Shown piece after piece: positions 9,352 through 17,905 of a stretch of DNA of 64,000 nt; position 1 is the first letter of the stretch; each line of letters begins with the position of its first letter. A program made the translations under genes and the position numbers. The DNA is from Parvularcula sp. BBD 1991-13 (GTDB lineage: Bacteria; Pseudomonadota; Alphaproteobacteria; Caulobacterales; Parvularculaceae): positions 191,001 to 255,000 of the forward strand of contig LYSZ01000003.1 of the NCBI GenBank assembly GCA_001657385.1, given 5' to 3'. The notes beneath the pieces are model-generated. The model was not told the DNA's origin, ran no database searches, and worked only from the letters and a program-made list of their open reading frames with translations.

Positions 9352-10458
9352 ATGAAAGCGCCGTCCATGGCCGATACCGGCGCTGTCCTCGCGCCCTCCG
9401 TCATCGCCCCCAGGGGCATCACCGTCTCGCTGCGCCGCGCCCGCCCGATCGCGGCCCAGGCGCGCCAACTCGGCGTCGACACGGAGGCGGAGCTCGCCGC
9501 TCTCGACCTGCCCACGGATCTGTTGACCCGCGACGACGCCGAGCGCCTGTCCCTCGCCGATTACTACCGCATCCAGAACCGGTTTTCGCTGCTGTTCGGC
9601 GACGAAACCTGCCACCTGTCGGAACGCCAGCTCCTGCCCGGCAGCACCGATTTCGTGCTGCGCAATGTCGGCGAAAGCCGGACCCTGTTCGACGCCATGA
9701 AGGTGATCGCCAATTCCTACAATCTCCTGCATGGCGGGGCGTATAACAGCGTAGTGCGCAAGGACAACGCGGTGGAATACGTCATCGACGACACGAGCTT
9801 TCCCTATGCGGAAAGCCTGTGCGACGAGGACCGGTTCTTCTCCATCGAATCGACGCTGATCTTTTTACACTGTATGCTGACGACCCTGTCGCAGGACGCG
9901 GTCTCGGCGATCCTGCGCCTTTACGTGCGCCGCCCGGCGAGGGACGGCGAATGCGGCCACCTCGCCTACTGGACGGCGCCGGTGCGCTTCGGCGCGCGGC
10001 GCTATCGCGTGGTGTTCGACGCCGAACGCGCATTGCGCCCGATGGCCAGCCCGGCCCCGTCGGCGCTGACGTCAAGCGCGGTGTACGGCAAGCTTCTCGA
10101 CGCGGTGACCCATGGCGGGCGCGGCGCGCCGGGAACGGTGCGCGAGCAGGTCCGCCACGCCCTCGCCCGCGGCGTGGTCGAGCAGAAAGCGGTCGCCGCG
10201 CAACTCGGCGTCAGCGTCGCCACACTGCGCCGGCGCCTGCGCAGCGAAGGCGTCAGCTTCCGGGGCCTGCGCCGTTCGGTGCTGAACGAGACCGCGAGGC
10301 GGATGCTCGCCGAGGACGCGCCGATTCCGGAAGTGGCCGAACGGCTGGGCTTTGCGGAATTCCGCAGCTTCAACCGCGCCTTCAAGGAGTGGAACGGCAT
10401 GACGCCAAAGGCGTTCGTTCGCCAGTCCGTCCCGCGCGCCGACCGACGGCCCGACTGA
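9352..10458 (+). CDS. AraC-family transcriptional regulator (long N-terminal domain type)
   Basis: A 368-residue protein. The last ~100 residues form the AraC double helix-turn-helix: first helix region around VAAQLGVSVATLRRRLRSEG, second around IPEVAERLGFAEFRSFNRAFKEW, followed by the typical GMTPKAFR-like end. The N-terminal ~240 residues resemble the arabinose-binding-like domain seen in OruR/ArgR-type regulators. It probably senses a small metabolite and controls adjacent genes; candidates are the aldehyde dehydrogenase upstream or the TonB receptor downstream. The first Met (9352) and a second one at 9367 are both possible starts. No ligand can be named. Confidence 0.88.
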   Translation: MKAPSMADTGAVLAPSVIAPRGITVSLRRARPIAAQARQLGVDTEAELAALDLPTDLLTRDDAERLSLADYYRIQNRFSLLFGDETCHLSERQLLPGSTDFVLRNVGESRTLFDAMKVIANSYNLLHGGAYNSVVRKDNAVEYVIDDTSFPYAESLCDEDRFFSIESTLIFLHCMLTTLSQDAVSAILRLYVRRPARDGECGHLAYWTAPVRFGARRYRVVFDAERALRPMASPAPSALTSSAVYGKLLDAVTHGGRGAPGTVREQVRHALARGVVEQKAVAAQLGVSVATLRRRLRSEGVSFRGLRRSVLNETARRMLAEDAPIPEVAERLGFAEFRSFNRAFKEWNGMTPKAFVRQSVPRADRRPD

Positions 10459-10472
10459 AGTCCCGTCCCGCA

Positions 10473-10531
10473 GCGCCTGTTCCATGCGCCTGTTCCATGC
10501 GCCTTTTCCATGCGCCTGGCCCCTGGCCCAT
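10473..10531. repeat. 13-bp tandem repeat array in a TonB-receptor leader
   Basis: The unit gcgcctgttccat occurs at 10473-10485 and 10486-10498, then with one change at 10499-10511. A fourth, expanded copy (with an inserted duplicate of cctggcc) follows at 10512-10531. The array lies just after the AraC gene stop and about 180 bp before the TonB receptor start. Confidence 0.85.
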
Positions 10532-10713
10532 GCGTCCGGCCCTCGCCGAAAACGCCTTCGTTAAGCTGCCTTGCTTGGCCGCTTCAAAAACACGCTTCCT
10601 GCGAGGGCTTGAGCGAAATTGCCCACTTTTATTGACCCAAGCCGTCATTATCGCGCGTCTCCAGCAGGGGTAAAGGTCTTAAAAAACCTAGAAGAATCCA
10701 GGGGAGGACCAGA

Positions 10714-13128
10714 ATGCAACGCACCTGCGGCACTATTGCGCGCCAAACCGCCCGAAAAACGGCGCTGTTCGCCTTTTGCTCAAGCCTGTCGCTGACGGCC
10801 GGGCTCAGCCTGACCGCCGGAGCGGCGCTGGCGCAGACCGCGTCCGGCGCGGCCGCCGAGGGCGCTGGGGGCGCCGAGGCCAGCGACGTCATCATCGTGT
10901 CGGCGCGGCGCCGCGACGAAAGTCTTCAGGACGTGCCGGTGGCGGTCTCCGCCTTCAGCGGCGAGGCGCTTGAGGAAATCGGCGTTATCGACCTCACCGA
11001 CATCGAGGCCATCACCCCGAACGTCACCCTGGAGACCTCGCGCGGCACCAACAACACGCTGACCGCCTTTATCCGCGGCGTCGGCCAGCAGGATCCGGTG
11101 GCCGGCTTCGAGGCCGGCGTCGGCGTCTATATCGACGACGTTTACCTCAACCGTCCGCAGGCGGCGCTTCTGGACGTTTACGAAGTCGAGCGCATCGAAG
11201 TCCTGCGCGGGCCGCAGGGCACGCTTTACGGCCGCAACACCATCGGCGGCGCGGTGAAATACGTCACCAAGCGCGTCGCCGACGAGCCGGAAGCCTCGAT
11301 CAGGCTGACCGGCGGGACCTTCGGCCAGTTCGACGCGGTCGGCTCGTTCAGCCTGCCGCTGCTCACGGACTCCGGCATCGGCAATCTGAAAATCGGCGGC
11401 ACGGTCGCCCATCTCAGCCGCAACGGGTTCGGCGACAATCTCGTCCTTGACGGCGTGGAGAACTACAACAAGGACATCCTCGCCGGACGGCTCGCCGTGG
11501 AGTGGGAACCGACCGAGGACTTCTCGTTCCGCGTCACCGGCGACTGGACCGACGACAATTCCGACCCGCGCCAGGGCCACCGCCTGCTCGATGTCCCCGG
11601 CTTTCCGGTGCTCGACAACGTCTTCGACACCCGTTCGGGACTGAACACGCCGGAGCAGAGCGTTGTCGCCAAGGGCGTCACCGGCGTCGCCGAATGGCGG
11701 GTTTCCGATGCGGTCACGCTGAAAAACATCATCGCCTACCGCGAAGACCGCACGGAAGGGCCGATCGATTTCGACAGCCTGCCGCTCGCCGATCTCGACG
11801 TGCCGGTGATCTACGACAATTCCCAGTTCAGCGAGGAATTCCAGCTTCTTTACGAAGGCGACCGGCTTTCGGGCGTTCTCGGCGTCTACTATCTCGACGC
11901 CAATGCGCTCAACGTGTTCGACGTGATCCTGGAGGTCACCGGCGCCATTCCGGCTGTGGGCCTGCCCGGCCTCAACGCCTTCACCTCGTCCGACGTCGAC
12001 ACCGAGACATGGTCCGTGTTCGGCGATTTCAGCTATGACCTGACGGACACGGTCTCGGTCTCGCTGGGCGGGCGCTACACGCGCGACACCCGCACCATCG
12101 CCCTCGACCGGCAGACCTTCCTGTTCGGTCTCTCGCCGGCCTTCGGCGGCGTCGAGCGCGATCCCATCCTGACGGCGGCGGATCTCGACGCGGACGCGGA
12201 ATTCGACGATTTCAGCCCGCGCGCCAGCATTTCCTGGCAGCCGGTCGACGAACACAATGTCTACTTTTCCTACGCCAAGGGCTTCAAGGGCGGCTCCTTC
12301 GATCCGCGCTGCGGCGCCAACGCCGCGCCGGATCTCGACGGCGACGGCGAGACAGGGGCCACGGACGTCGACGACCAGATCGAGTTCTGCCGCTTCGAGC
12401 CGGAAACGATCGACACGTTCGAACTTGGCTGGAAGACATCACTGGCAGGGGGACGCTTCACCACCAACACAGCCGCCTTTTATTCCGACTACGCCGATGT
12501 TCAGGTGCCGGGCTCCATCGGGGTCGACGCCGACAATGACGGCGTTGCGGAAAGCTTCGCGGGCGTGACCACCAACGCCGCCTCGGCGACCTTGTGGGGC
12601 GTGGAGCTGGAGGGCAATCTCGGCCTCGCCCGGGACTGGCTGACGCAAGGCGACGCGGTCGATTACCAGTTCGCTTTCGGCTACATCAACGCCGAATTCG
12701 ACGAGTTTCTGGGCCGCACCGGCGAGGATATTTCAGACCTCGCCGTGTTCCAGAACACGCCCGAGATCACCGCCTTCGGACAGCTCAGCTATTCCAGGCC
12801 GCTGCGTCTGTTCCGCGACGGCGGGGTCAATCTCTACAGCTCCTTCTCCTATCGCAGCGAGACGAGCCAGTTCAATTTCCGCTCGCCGATCGACCAGGAC
12901 GGCTTCGTTCTCTTCAATGCAGGGTTTTCCTGGACGGACGATAACGGGCGCGTCAGCATCGGCCTTCACGGCACGAACCTTCTTGATAAAGAATACATTG
13001 TCGCCGGGTATGATTTCGTCACCAACCAACCGGCTTTCGCCAACACGCCGCTTGGTACGACCGGCGTCCTGACCGCCTTTTACGGCAATCCGCGTCAGGT
13101 GTTCGGCACGATCGAGGTGGCGTTTTAA
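10714..13128 (+). CDS. TonB-dependent outer-membrane receptor
   Basis: An 804-residue receptor with a signal peptide (cleavage likely after ALAQ, about residue 41). An early TonB-box-like segment (SDVIIVSARRR) and a plug domain follow, with RGVGQQDPVAGFEAGVGVYID and the VERIEVLRGPQGTLYGRNTIGGAVK signature (about residues 155-180; shortened here). A 22-strand barrel ends in GTIEVAF. It imports a scarce ligand across the outer membrane using TonB energy. The plug signature RDESLQDVPVAVSAFSGE is common in sphingomonad-type receptors for diverse organic substrates. ATG 10714 follows a strong AGGGGAGGACC. The downstream hydrolase and MFS carrier suggest import and processing of one organic compound, which is inference. 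Confidence 0.93.
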   Translation: MQRTCGTIARQTARKTALFAFCSSLSLTAGLSLTAGAALAQTASGAAAEGAGGAEASDVIIVSARRRDESLQDVPVAVSAFSGEALEEIGVIDLTDIEAITPNVTLETSRGTNNTLTAFIRGVGQQDPVAGFEAGVGVYIDDVYLNRPQAALLDVYEVERIEVLRGPQGTLYGRNTIGGAVKYVTKRVADEPEASIRLTGGTFGQFDAVGSFSLPLLTDSGIGNLKIGGTVAHLSRNGFGDNLVLDGVENYNKDILAGRLAVEWEPTEDFSFRVTGDWTDDNSDPRQGHRLLDVPGFPVLDNVFDTRSGLNTPEQSVVAKGVTGVAEWRVSDAVTLKNIIAYREDRTEGPIDFDSLPLADLDVPVIYDNSQFSEEFQLLYEGDRLSGVLGVYYLDANALNVFDVILEVTGAIPAVGLPGLNAFTSSDVDTETWSVFGDFSYDLTDTVSVSLGGRYTRDTRTIALDRQTFLFGLSPAFGGVERDPILTAADLDADAEFDDFSPRASISWQPVDEHNVYFSYAKGFKGGSFDPRCGANAAPDLDGDGETGATDVDDQIEFCRFEPETIDTFELGWKTSLAGGRFTTNTAAFYSDYADVQVPGSIGVDADNDGVAESFAGVTTNAASATLWGVELEGNLGLARDWLTQGDAVDYQFAFGYINAEFDEFLGRTGEDISDLAVFQNTPEITAFGQLSYSRPLRLFRDGGVNLYSSFSYRSETSQFNFRSPIDQDGFVLFNAGFSWTDDNGRVSIGLHGTNLLDKEYIVAGYDFVTNQPAFANTPLGTTGVLTAFYGNPRQVFGTIEVAF

Positions 13129-13150
13129 CCGAGATCGCGCTATGGCGCGT

Positions 13151-13198
13151 TCAGGCGCGGGCGGCGGGTCCTCCCTATCACCGACCGCCCGCGCCTGA
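13151..13198 (+). terminator. 14-bp perfect inverted repeat after the TonB receptor gene
   Basis: TCAGGCGCGGGCGG at 13151-13164 is exactly complementary to 13185-13198, with a 20-nt loop. It starts 22 bp after the receptor stop and probably ends its transcript, but no U-run follows, so it is not a canonical intrinsic terminator. Confidence 0.45.
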
Positions 13199-13249
13199 CC
13201 ACCAAGGCGCCGGCGCCCAACCGACGCATCCATGTAAGGTCGCCCCGAC

Positions 13250-14206
13250 GTGCGCAGCATCCTTCTCATTGTCATCGCGATTGTCGCCGTGATCGGCCTC
13301 GCCGCGGGCTTCATGACCTGGCGGGTCGCAAAGGGCGAGCCCGCCGCCGCGCTGGAGGCGCGTTACGCGACCGCCGCCGACCGCTTCGTCGACATCGCCG
13401 GGGCGCGGGTCCGCATCCGCGAGGAAGGCGATCCGGACGCGCCGGCGATCGTCCTGATCCACGGCTTCACCTACAGCCTGGAAACCTGGGACGCCTGGGC
13501 TGCCGCCCTCAAGAACGACTACCGGGTTGTCCGCTACGATCTTCTGGGGCACGGGCTGACCGGTCCCGATCCGCTGGAGCGCTACGCGCCGAGCGAGCGC
13601 GCGGCCTTCATCGGCGAGGTGCTGAACGCGCTGGACCTGCCTTCGGCGGTGATCGCGGGCAATTCGCTCGGCGGGCTCGCCGCCTGGCGGTTCGCCGCAT
13701 CGAACCCGGCGCGGGTCGAGGCGCTGATCCTGATCTCGCCGGGCGTCTATCCTTACAACGGCGTCGGCGATGCGCCCGCCGAGATACCGCCGGCGATGAA
13801 GGCCTATCTGCTGGCCGCGCCGGAGGCCGGCGTGCGGGCGAGCGCGGACATCGTCTTCCACGACGGCGGCACGCTGAGCGAAGCGCGCCTCGCCCTGTTG
13901 CGCGACATGATCCGCCGAGAAGGCAACGGCGCGGCGATGATCAAGTCGCTTGAGGAATTCACCCTGCCCGACCCGGCGCCCCTGCTCGCCTCGGTCACGG
14001 CGCCGACGCTTATTCTGTGGGGGGAGGAAGATGCGGTGATCCCGGTTGCCCAGGGGCGTCGTCTTGCGGGCGATATCGACGGCGCGCGCCTCGTCACCTA
14101 TCCCGGCGTCGGCCACGCCGCGCAGGAGGAAGCGCCGGCGGACACCCTGCGCGACGTCGCCGAGTTTCTCTCCACGCTGAACGCCAGCAACGCGGAACGC
14201 CCGTAA
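13250..14206 (+). CDS. Membrane-anchored alpha/beta hydrolase
   Basis: A 318-residue alpha/beta-fold hydrolase with an N-terminal hydrophobic segment (residues about 3-22) that may anchor it facing the periplasm. Catalytic features: oxyanion HG motif in VLIHGFTYS, nucleophile Ser in GNSLGG (about residue 143), acidic residue in WGEEDAVIP and His in GVGHAAQE near the C-terminus. It likely hydrolyses an ester, lactone or amide. GTG start at 13250. The stop TAA overlaps the ATG of the MFS gene (TAATG), indicating translational coupling. The family is certain; the substrate is not. Confidence 0.88.
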   Translation: MRSILLIVIAIVAVIGLAAGFMTWRVAKGEPAAALEARYATAADRFVDIAGARVRIREEGDPDAPAIVLIHGFTYSLETWDAWAAALKNDYRVVRYDLLGHGLTGPDPLERYAPSERAAFIGEVLNALDLPSAVIAGNSLGGLAAWRFAASNPARVEALILISPGVYPYNGVGDAPAEIPPAMKAYLLAAPEAGVRASADIVFHDGGTLSEARLALLRDMIRREGNGAAMIKSLEEFTLPDPAPLLASVTAPTLILWGEEDAVIPVAQGRRLAGDIDGARLVTYPGVGHAAQEEAPADTLRDVAEFLSTLNASNAERP

Positions 14207-15549
14207 TGTCCCAACCGCCCGAGGCGAAGCGCGATGCGGGCGGCGTCTCGCCCTTTTACCGGGCCTACGTCCTGTTCATCCTGGTTCTGGTCTATACGTT
14301 CAATTTCATCGACCGGCAGATCGTCGGCATCCTGGCGGTGCCGATCAAGGAAGACCTCAGCCTCAGCGACGTACAGCTCAGCCTGATGGGCGGGCTTGCC
14401 TTTGCGCTTTTCTACACCCTGCTCGGCATTCCGATCGCCTGGCTCGCGGACCGCCGCAACCGGGTCTGGATCATGACCGCCGCGCTCGGCTTCTGGAGCG
14501 CCATGACCGCGCTATGCGGTTTTGCGCAGAATTTCACGCAGCTTTTCCTCGCCAGGCTCGGCGTCGGCGTCGGCGAGGCGGGCGGCGTTGCGCCCGCCTA
14601 TTCCCTGATTTCGGACTACTTCCCGCCGAACCAGCGCGCCCGCGCGCTCAGCATCTACTCCTTCGGCATCCCGATCGGCAGCGCCCTCGGCATTCTTCTG
14701 GGCGGCGTCCTCACCAGCTATCTCGACTGGCGCGCGGCGTTCGTCATTGTCGGCCTTGCGGGCGTCGTCCTGGCGCCGGTCTTTCGCCTGACCCTGCGCG
14801 AGCCGGCGCGCGGCGGCCTCGACGGCGTCGCCGCGCGGACGGCGCCGGCGCCCGTCGCGGAGGTGGCGCGGGTTCTCGTGCGCAAGCCGAGTTTCTGGGG
14901 CCTGTCCTTCGGCGCGGCCAGTTCCTCGATGATGGGCTACGGCCTCATCTTCTGGCTGCCGTCGTTTTTCGTGCGCAGCTTCGGCGACGCCCTGCCGGGG
15001 TTTTTCGCCTGGATGCCGGATTTTCTCGTGCCGGCCAATCCAGGCCCGCTCCTGTTCGCCTCCTATTTCTACGCCACCATCCTGTTTATCGGCGGCATCG
15101 CCGGGATCTGGCTGGGCGGGGTGATGGCCGACCGCTACGGCGAAACGAGAAAGTCCGTTTACGCACTGGCGCCGGCATGCGCCTTCCTCGCCACCATTCC
15201 GTTTTTCATCGCCGGGGTGCTGGCGCCGTCCCTGTGGATCGCGTTTCCCGCCTTTCTCGCCATCCAGGCGCTGAGCCTCGTCTGGCTCGGCCCGGTGATT
15301 TCGGCTTTCCAGCATCTCGTGCAGCCGAACATGCGCGCGACCGCCTCGGCGATCTTTCTGTTCGTCAACAACCTGATCGGGATTGGCCTCGGCAACCTGC
15401 TGATCGGGTTCATCTCGGACGGGCTCGCCGCCCGGTTCGGCGACGAGTCCCTGCGTTACGCCATTCTGACGGGTACGGTGTTTTACGTCATCGCCGCCGG
15501 GCTCTTCATCCTGACGGCGCCGCGCCTGAAGGATGACTGGGAAGCCTAG
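14206..15549 (+). CDS. MFS transporter (spinster-like family)
   Basis: A 447-residue polytopic protein with about 12 hydrophobic segments. The MFS signature between helices 2 and 3 is present as LADRRNRVWI, and the N-terminal segment TFNFIDRQIVGILAVPIKEDL is typical of the spinster/Spns-like MFS branch. It probably moves a small organic solute across the inner membrane. The start ATG 14206 was chosen because it overlaps the hydrolase stop; longer readings into the hydrolase gene are not protein-like. The last codon sits in a CTAG shared with the convergent acyl-CoA dehydrogenase gene. Confidence 0.92.
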   Translation: MSQPPEAKRDAGGVSPFYRAYVLFILVLVYTFNFIDRQIVGILAVPIKEDLSLSDVQLSLMGGLAFALFYTLLGIPIAWLADRRNRVWIMTAALGFWSAMTALCGFAQNFTQLFLARLGVGVGEAGGVAPAYSLISDYFPPNQRARALSIYSFGIPIGSALGILLGGVLTSYLDWRAAFVIVGLAGVVLAPVFRLTLREPARGGLDGVAARTAPAPVAEVARVLVRKPSFWGLSFGAASSSMMGYGLIFWLPSFFVRSFGDALPGFFAWMPDFLVPANPGPLLFASYFYATILFIGGIAGIWLGGVMADRYGETRKSVYALAPACAFLATIPFFIAGVLAPSLWIAFPAFLAIQALSLVWLGPVISAFQHLVQPNMRATASAIFLFVNNLIGIGLGNLLIGFISDGLAARFGDESLRYAILTGTVFYVIAAGLFILTAPRLKDDWEA

Positions 15550-16670
15550 TTCAGCAGCAGCGCCGCCAGTTTCCTGCGGTGAAACGCGGCGTCGCCATAT
15601 TGCGAGGCGTGCCAGATCGCGCGGCGGCGGTAAAGTTGCGCGTCGCAATCATAGGTAAAGCCGAACCCGCCATGGAACTGGATCGCCCGGTCGGACGCAT
15701 AGGCGTATGCGGCCTCGGCCTGCGCTTTGGCCATGCGCGTTGCAATTTCACCGCTCCCCTGCTCGTTGAAACTATGGGCGGCGCTGTATAGATGCGAGCG
15801 CGCCTGTTCGTACATGACGAACGCGTCGACCGTCGGATGCTTCAGCGCCTGATAGGCGCCAATCAGCTTGCCGAACTGTTTGCGTGTCTTGAGGTAATCG
15901 ACGGTGTAATCGATCACGGCCTGCGTCCCGCCGGTCATTTCCGCCGCCGACAGAAGATTCGCGGCGAGATGAATATGGGCGAGCGCCGCGCGGGTCTTTT
16001 CCCGGTCCAAGAGGGCGGTTGCTGGAATGGCGATCCCGTCGAGGGTCAGTTCGAAGGACCGCCGCGTCTCGTCAATAATCGTCTCGCGCCGCAACGCGCC
16101 ATCGGGCAGGTCGGATTTTTCCACCAGCGCCAGGGCCGGGGCGCCGTCATGCATCACCGAGACGATCAGACGGCGCGCGACGGCGGCGTCGGCGACGAAC
16201 CGCTTGCGTCCGGAGAGGAGGATCGCATCGCCTTGCCGCGCCGCCTGCGCGCCGATCGCTTCCAGGTCCCAGGCCCCGCTTTCTTCGGCAAGCGCCAGGC
16301 TCGCCGCCTCGCCCGCGACGATTTTCGGCAGGCAATCCCGTTTTTGCGCCGACGTGCCCGCGGCCATGAGGGCTTCCCCCGCCAGCACCGTCGAGGCGTA
16401 GGGCCCGGCCATCAGCCTGCGCCCCATTTGCTCCACGATCGGCGTCGCCTCCGCGAGGCTGAGGCCCGCCCCGCCATACTCTTCGGGAATCGCGACGCCA
16501 AGCCAGCCGAGCGCGGCGATTTCCTCCCACACCCGGGCGTCGTGGCCCATCTCGTCTTCCATCAGCTTGCGGACCTTGTCGACCGGCGAGCGTTCGCGGC
16601 AAAACCGTTCCGCCGCCTCCAGCAAGTCGGCCTGTTCCTCGCTGAACCCGATGCGCCCCAGATGCTCCAT
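15546..16670 (-). CDS. Acyl-CoA dehydrogenase, smaller partner (374 aa)
   Basis: A FAD-dependent acyl-CoA dehydrogenase family protein: N-terminal helical region, middle beta domain and C-terminal helical bundle with RKQFGKLIGAYQALKH and HGGFGFTYDCDAQLYRRRA. The start at 16670 (ATG, MEHLGRIGF) leaves 29 bp after the larger dehydrogenase gene; the longer upstream reading is non-homologous. The canonical C-terminal YEGT glutamate motif is not visible. Adjacent dissimilar acyl-CoA dehydrogenases are known in actinobacterial steroid catabolism to form alpha2beta2 heterotetramers, and the same could apply here (inference). Its stop codon TAG overlaps the MFS stop on the other strand. Confidence 0.88.
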   Translation of the reverse strand: MEHLGRIGFSEEQADLLEAAERFCRERSPVDKVRKLMEDEMGHDARVWEEIAALGWLGVAIPEEYGGAGLSLAEATPIVEQMGRRLMAGPYASTVLAGEALMAAGTSAQKRDCLPKIVAGEAASLALAEESGAWDLEAIGAQAARQGDAILLSGRKRFVADAAVARRLIVSVMHDGAPALALVEKSDLPDGALRRETIIDETRRSFELTLDGIAIPATALLDREKTRAALAHIHLAANLLSAAEMTGGTQAVIDYTVDYLKTRKQFGKLIGAYQALKHPTVDAFVMYEQARSHLYSAAHSFNEQGSGEIATRMAKAQAEAAYAYASDRAIQFHGGFGFTYDCDAQLYRRRAIWHASQYGDAAFHRRKLAALLLN

Positions 16671-16699
16671 GGCGAAAATCCCGTGCGTTGACGCTTGCG

Positions 16700-17905
16700 C
16701 TATTTCTTCGGCAGGCCGAGCACATGCTCGGCGATGATGTTGCGCTGGATCTGGGACGTGCCGCCCCCGATCGTCGCGGAAAAGGCGTTGAGATAGCCGC
16801 GCGCCCACAGGCCGTTATCGACGGCGTTGTCGTCGCCCACATAATAACCGCCCTGCGCGCCGGTCAGCGTCACGGCGTATTCGTTAAGGCGGCGGGCGAA
16901 CTCCGTCCACATCAGCTTGCTGGCGAGCGGCAGCGCCATCGGTCGGTCCTGCGTCAGCGCCGGCGTCTTGACCCTCTGTTGACAGAGGTTCAGCCCCTGC
17001 GCCTCGATCAGGAATTCCACGAGCTTGTCGCGCATGACGGGATCGTCCAGCGCCGGCGCGCCGTCGCGGCGCGCCCGTCCGGCGAGGTCGAGGATGGAAA
17101 AGGCGTCAAGCGGCGTGAGGACATAGCCCCCCGCCTGACCGCCGCGGGCGCCGCGCTCGTATTCCAGGGTGCGCATGGCGATCAGCCAGCCCTGCCCCTC
17201 CTCGCCCATGAGACAGTCGGCCGGGATGCGCGCATCGGTGAAAAACGTCTGTGTAAAGCCGTATTCGCCGGTCAGCTTGCGGATCGGCGTCGTCTCGACG
17301 CCCTCGATTCGCATCGGCGAGAGGAAAAAGCTGAGGCCGGCGTATTTGTTCGGCGCATCCGGATCGGTGCGGGCGAGAAGGATCATGTATTTCGCGTAAT
17401 TGCCCTGCGTCGTCCAGATCTTCGACCCGTTGAGGACGTATGCGTCGCCGTCGCGCACGGCCTTGAGTTGCGCATTGCCGAGATCGGAGCCGTTTTCCGG
17501 CTCCGAAAAGCCCTGGCACCAGATATCTTCCGCAGACAGAATGCCCTTGACGTATTTCCGTTTCTGTTCCGGCGAGCCCATGTCGAGCAATAGCGGCCCC
17601 GTCCAGTTGAGGCCGATGGCGTTGAGCATGATCGGCCCGTTATGACGGCGCATGGCTTCGGTCGCCGCCTTCTGGAAGGCGGGGTCGAGCCCGCCGCCGC
17701 CATATTCCTTCGGCCAGGCGGCGCCGAGATAACCCGCCTCCCACACCCGGCGCTGCCAGTCGCGCAGATACTCGAATTGCCGGTCGGTTCCGACCTCCAT
17801 GAAGGTCAGCGGCAGCATGAACCCCGGGTCCGGGTCCACATGCTCGCGAAACCAGGCGTCAGCGTCTTTGGCGAAGTCGTCGAGGTCCTGTTGATCAACC
17901 GTCAT
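16700..17905 (-). CDS. Acyl-CoA dehydrogenase, larger partner (401 aa)
   Basis: A 401-residue acyl-CoA dehydrogenase family flavoenzyme introducing an alpha,beta double bond into an acyl-CoA. Recognisable elements are AAWPKEYGGGG (about 62-72), CQGFSEPENGSDLG (130-143), NGSKIWTTQG (159-168) and the C-terminal GGGTSQIQRNIIAEHVLGLP. At the place where MCAD-type enzymes carry the catalytic Glu (YEGT) this protein has GGGT, so a base from the region TLEYERG (Glu248/Glu250) is more likely, as in the long helix-A type enzymes. ATG 17905 follows GAGGAAGG and overlaps the TetR gene end by 11 bases, so the TetR gene and both dehydrogenases form one operon. Confidence 0.9.
   Translation of the reverse strand: MTVDQQDLDDFAKDADAWFREHVDPDPGFMLPLTFMEVGTDRQFEYLRDWQRRVWEAGYLGAAWPKEYGGGGLDPAFQKAATEAMRRHNGPIMLNAIGLNWTGPLLLDMGSPEQKRKYVKGILSAEDIWCQGFSEPENGSDLGNAQLKAVRDGDAYVLNGSKIWTTQGNYAKYMILLARTDPDAPNKYAGLSFFLSPMRIEGVETTPIRKLTGEYGFTQTFFTDARIPADCLMGEEGQGWLIAMRTLEYERGARGGQAGGYVLTPLDAFSILDLAGRARRDGAPALDDPVMRDKLVEFLIEAQGLNLCQQRVKTPALTQDRPMALPLASKLMWTEFARRLNEYAVTLTGAQGGYYVGDDNAVDNGLWARGYLNAFSATIGGGTSQIQRNIIAEHVLGLPKK

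Noticed and set aside
10780-12255. 491-residue minus-strand frame under the TonB receptor
   Set aside because: Antisense shadow of a receptor with intact plug and barrel signatures.
14512-15648. 378-residue minus-strand frame under the MFS gene
   Set aside because: Very Arg/Gln/Glu-rich, no domain, antisense to a clear transporter.
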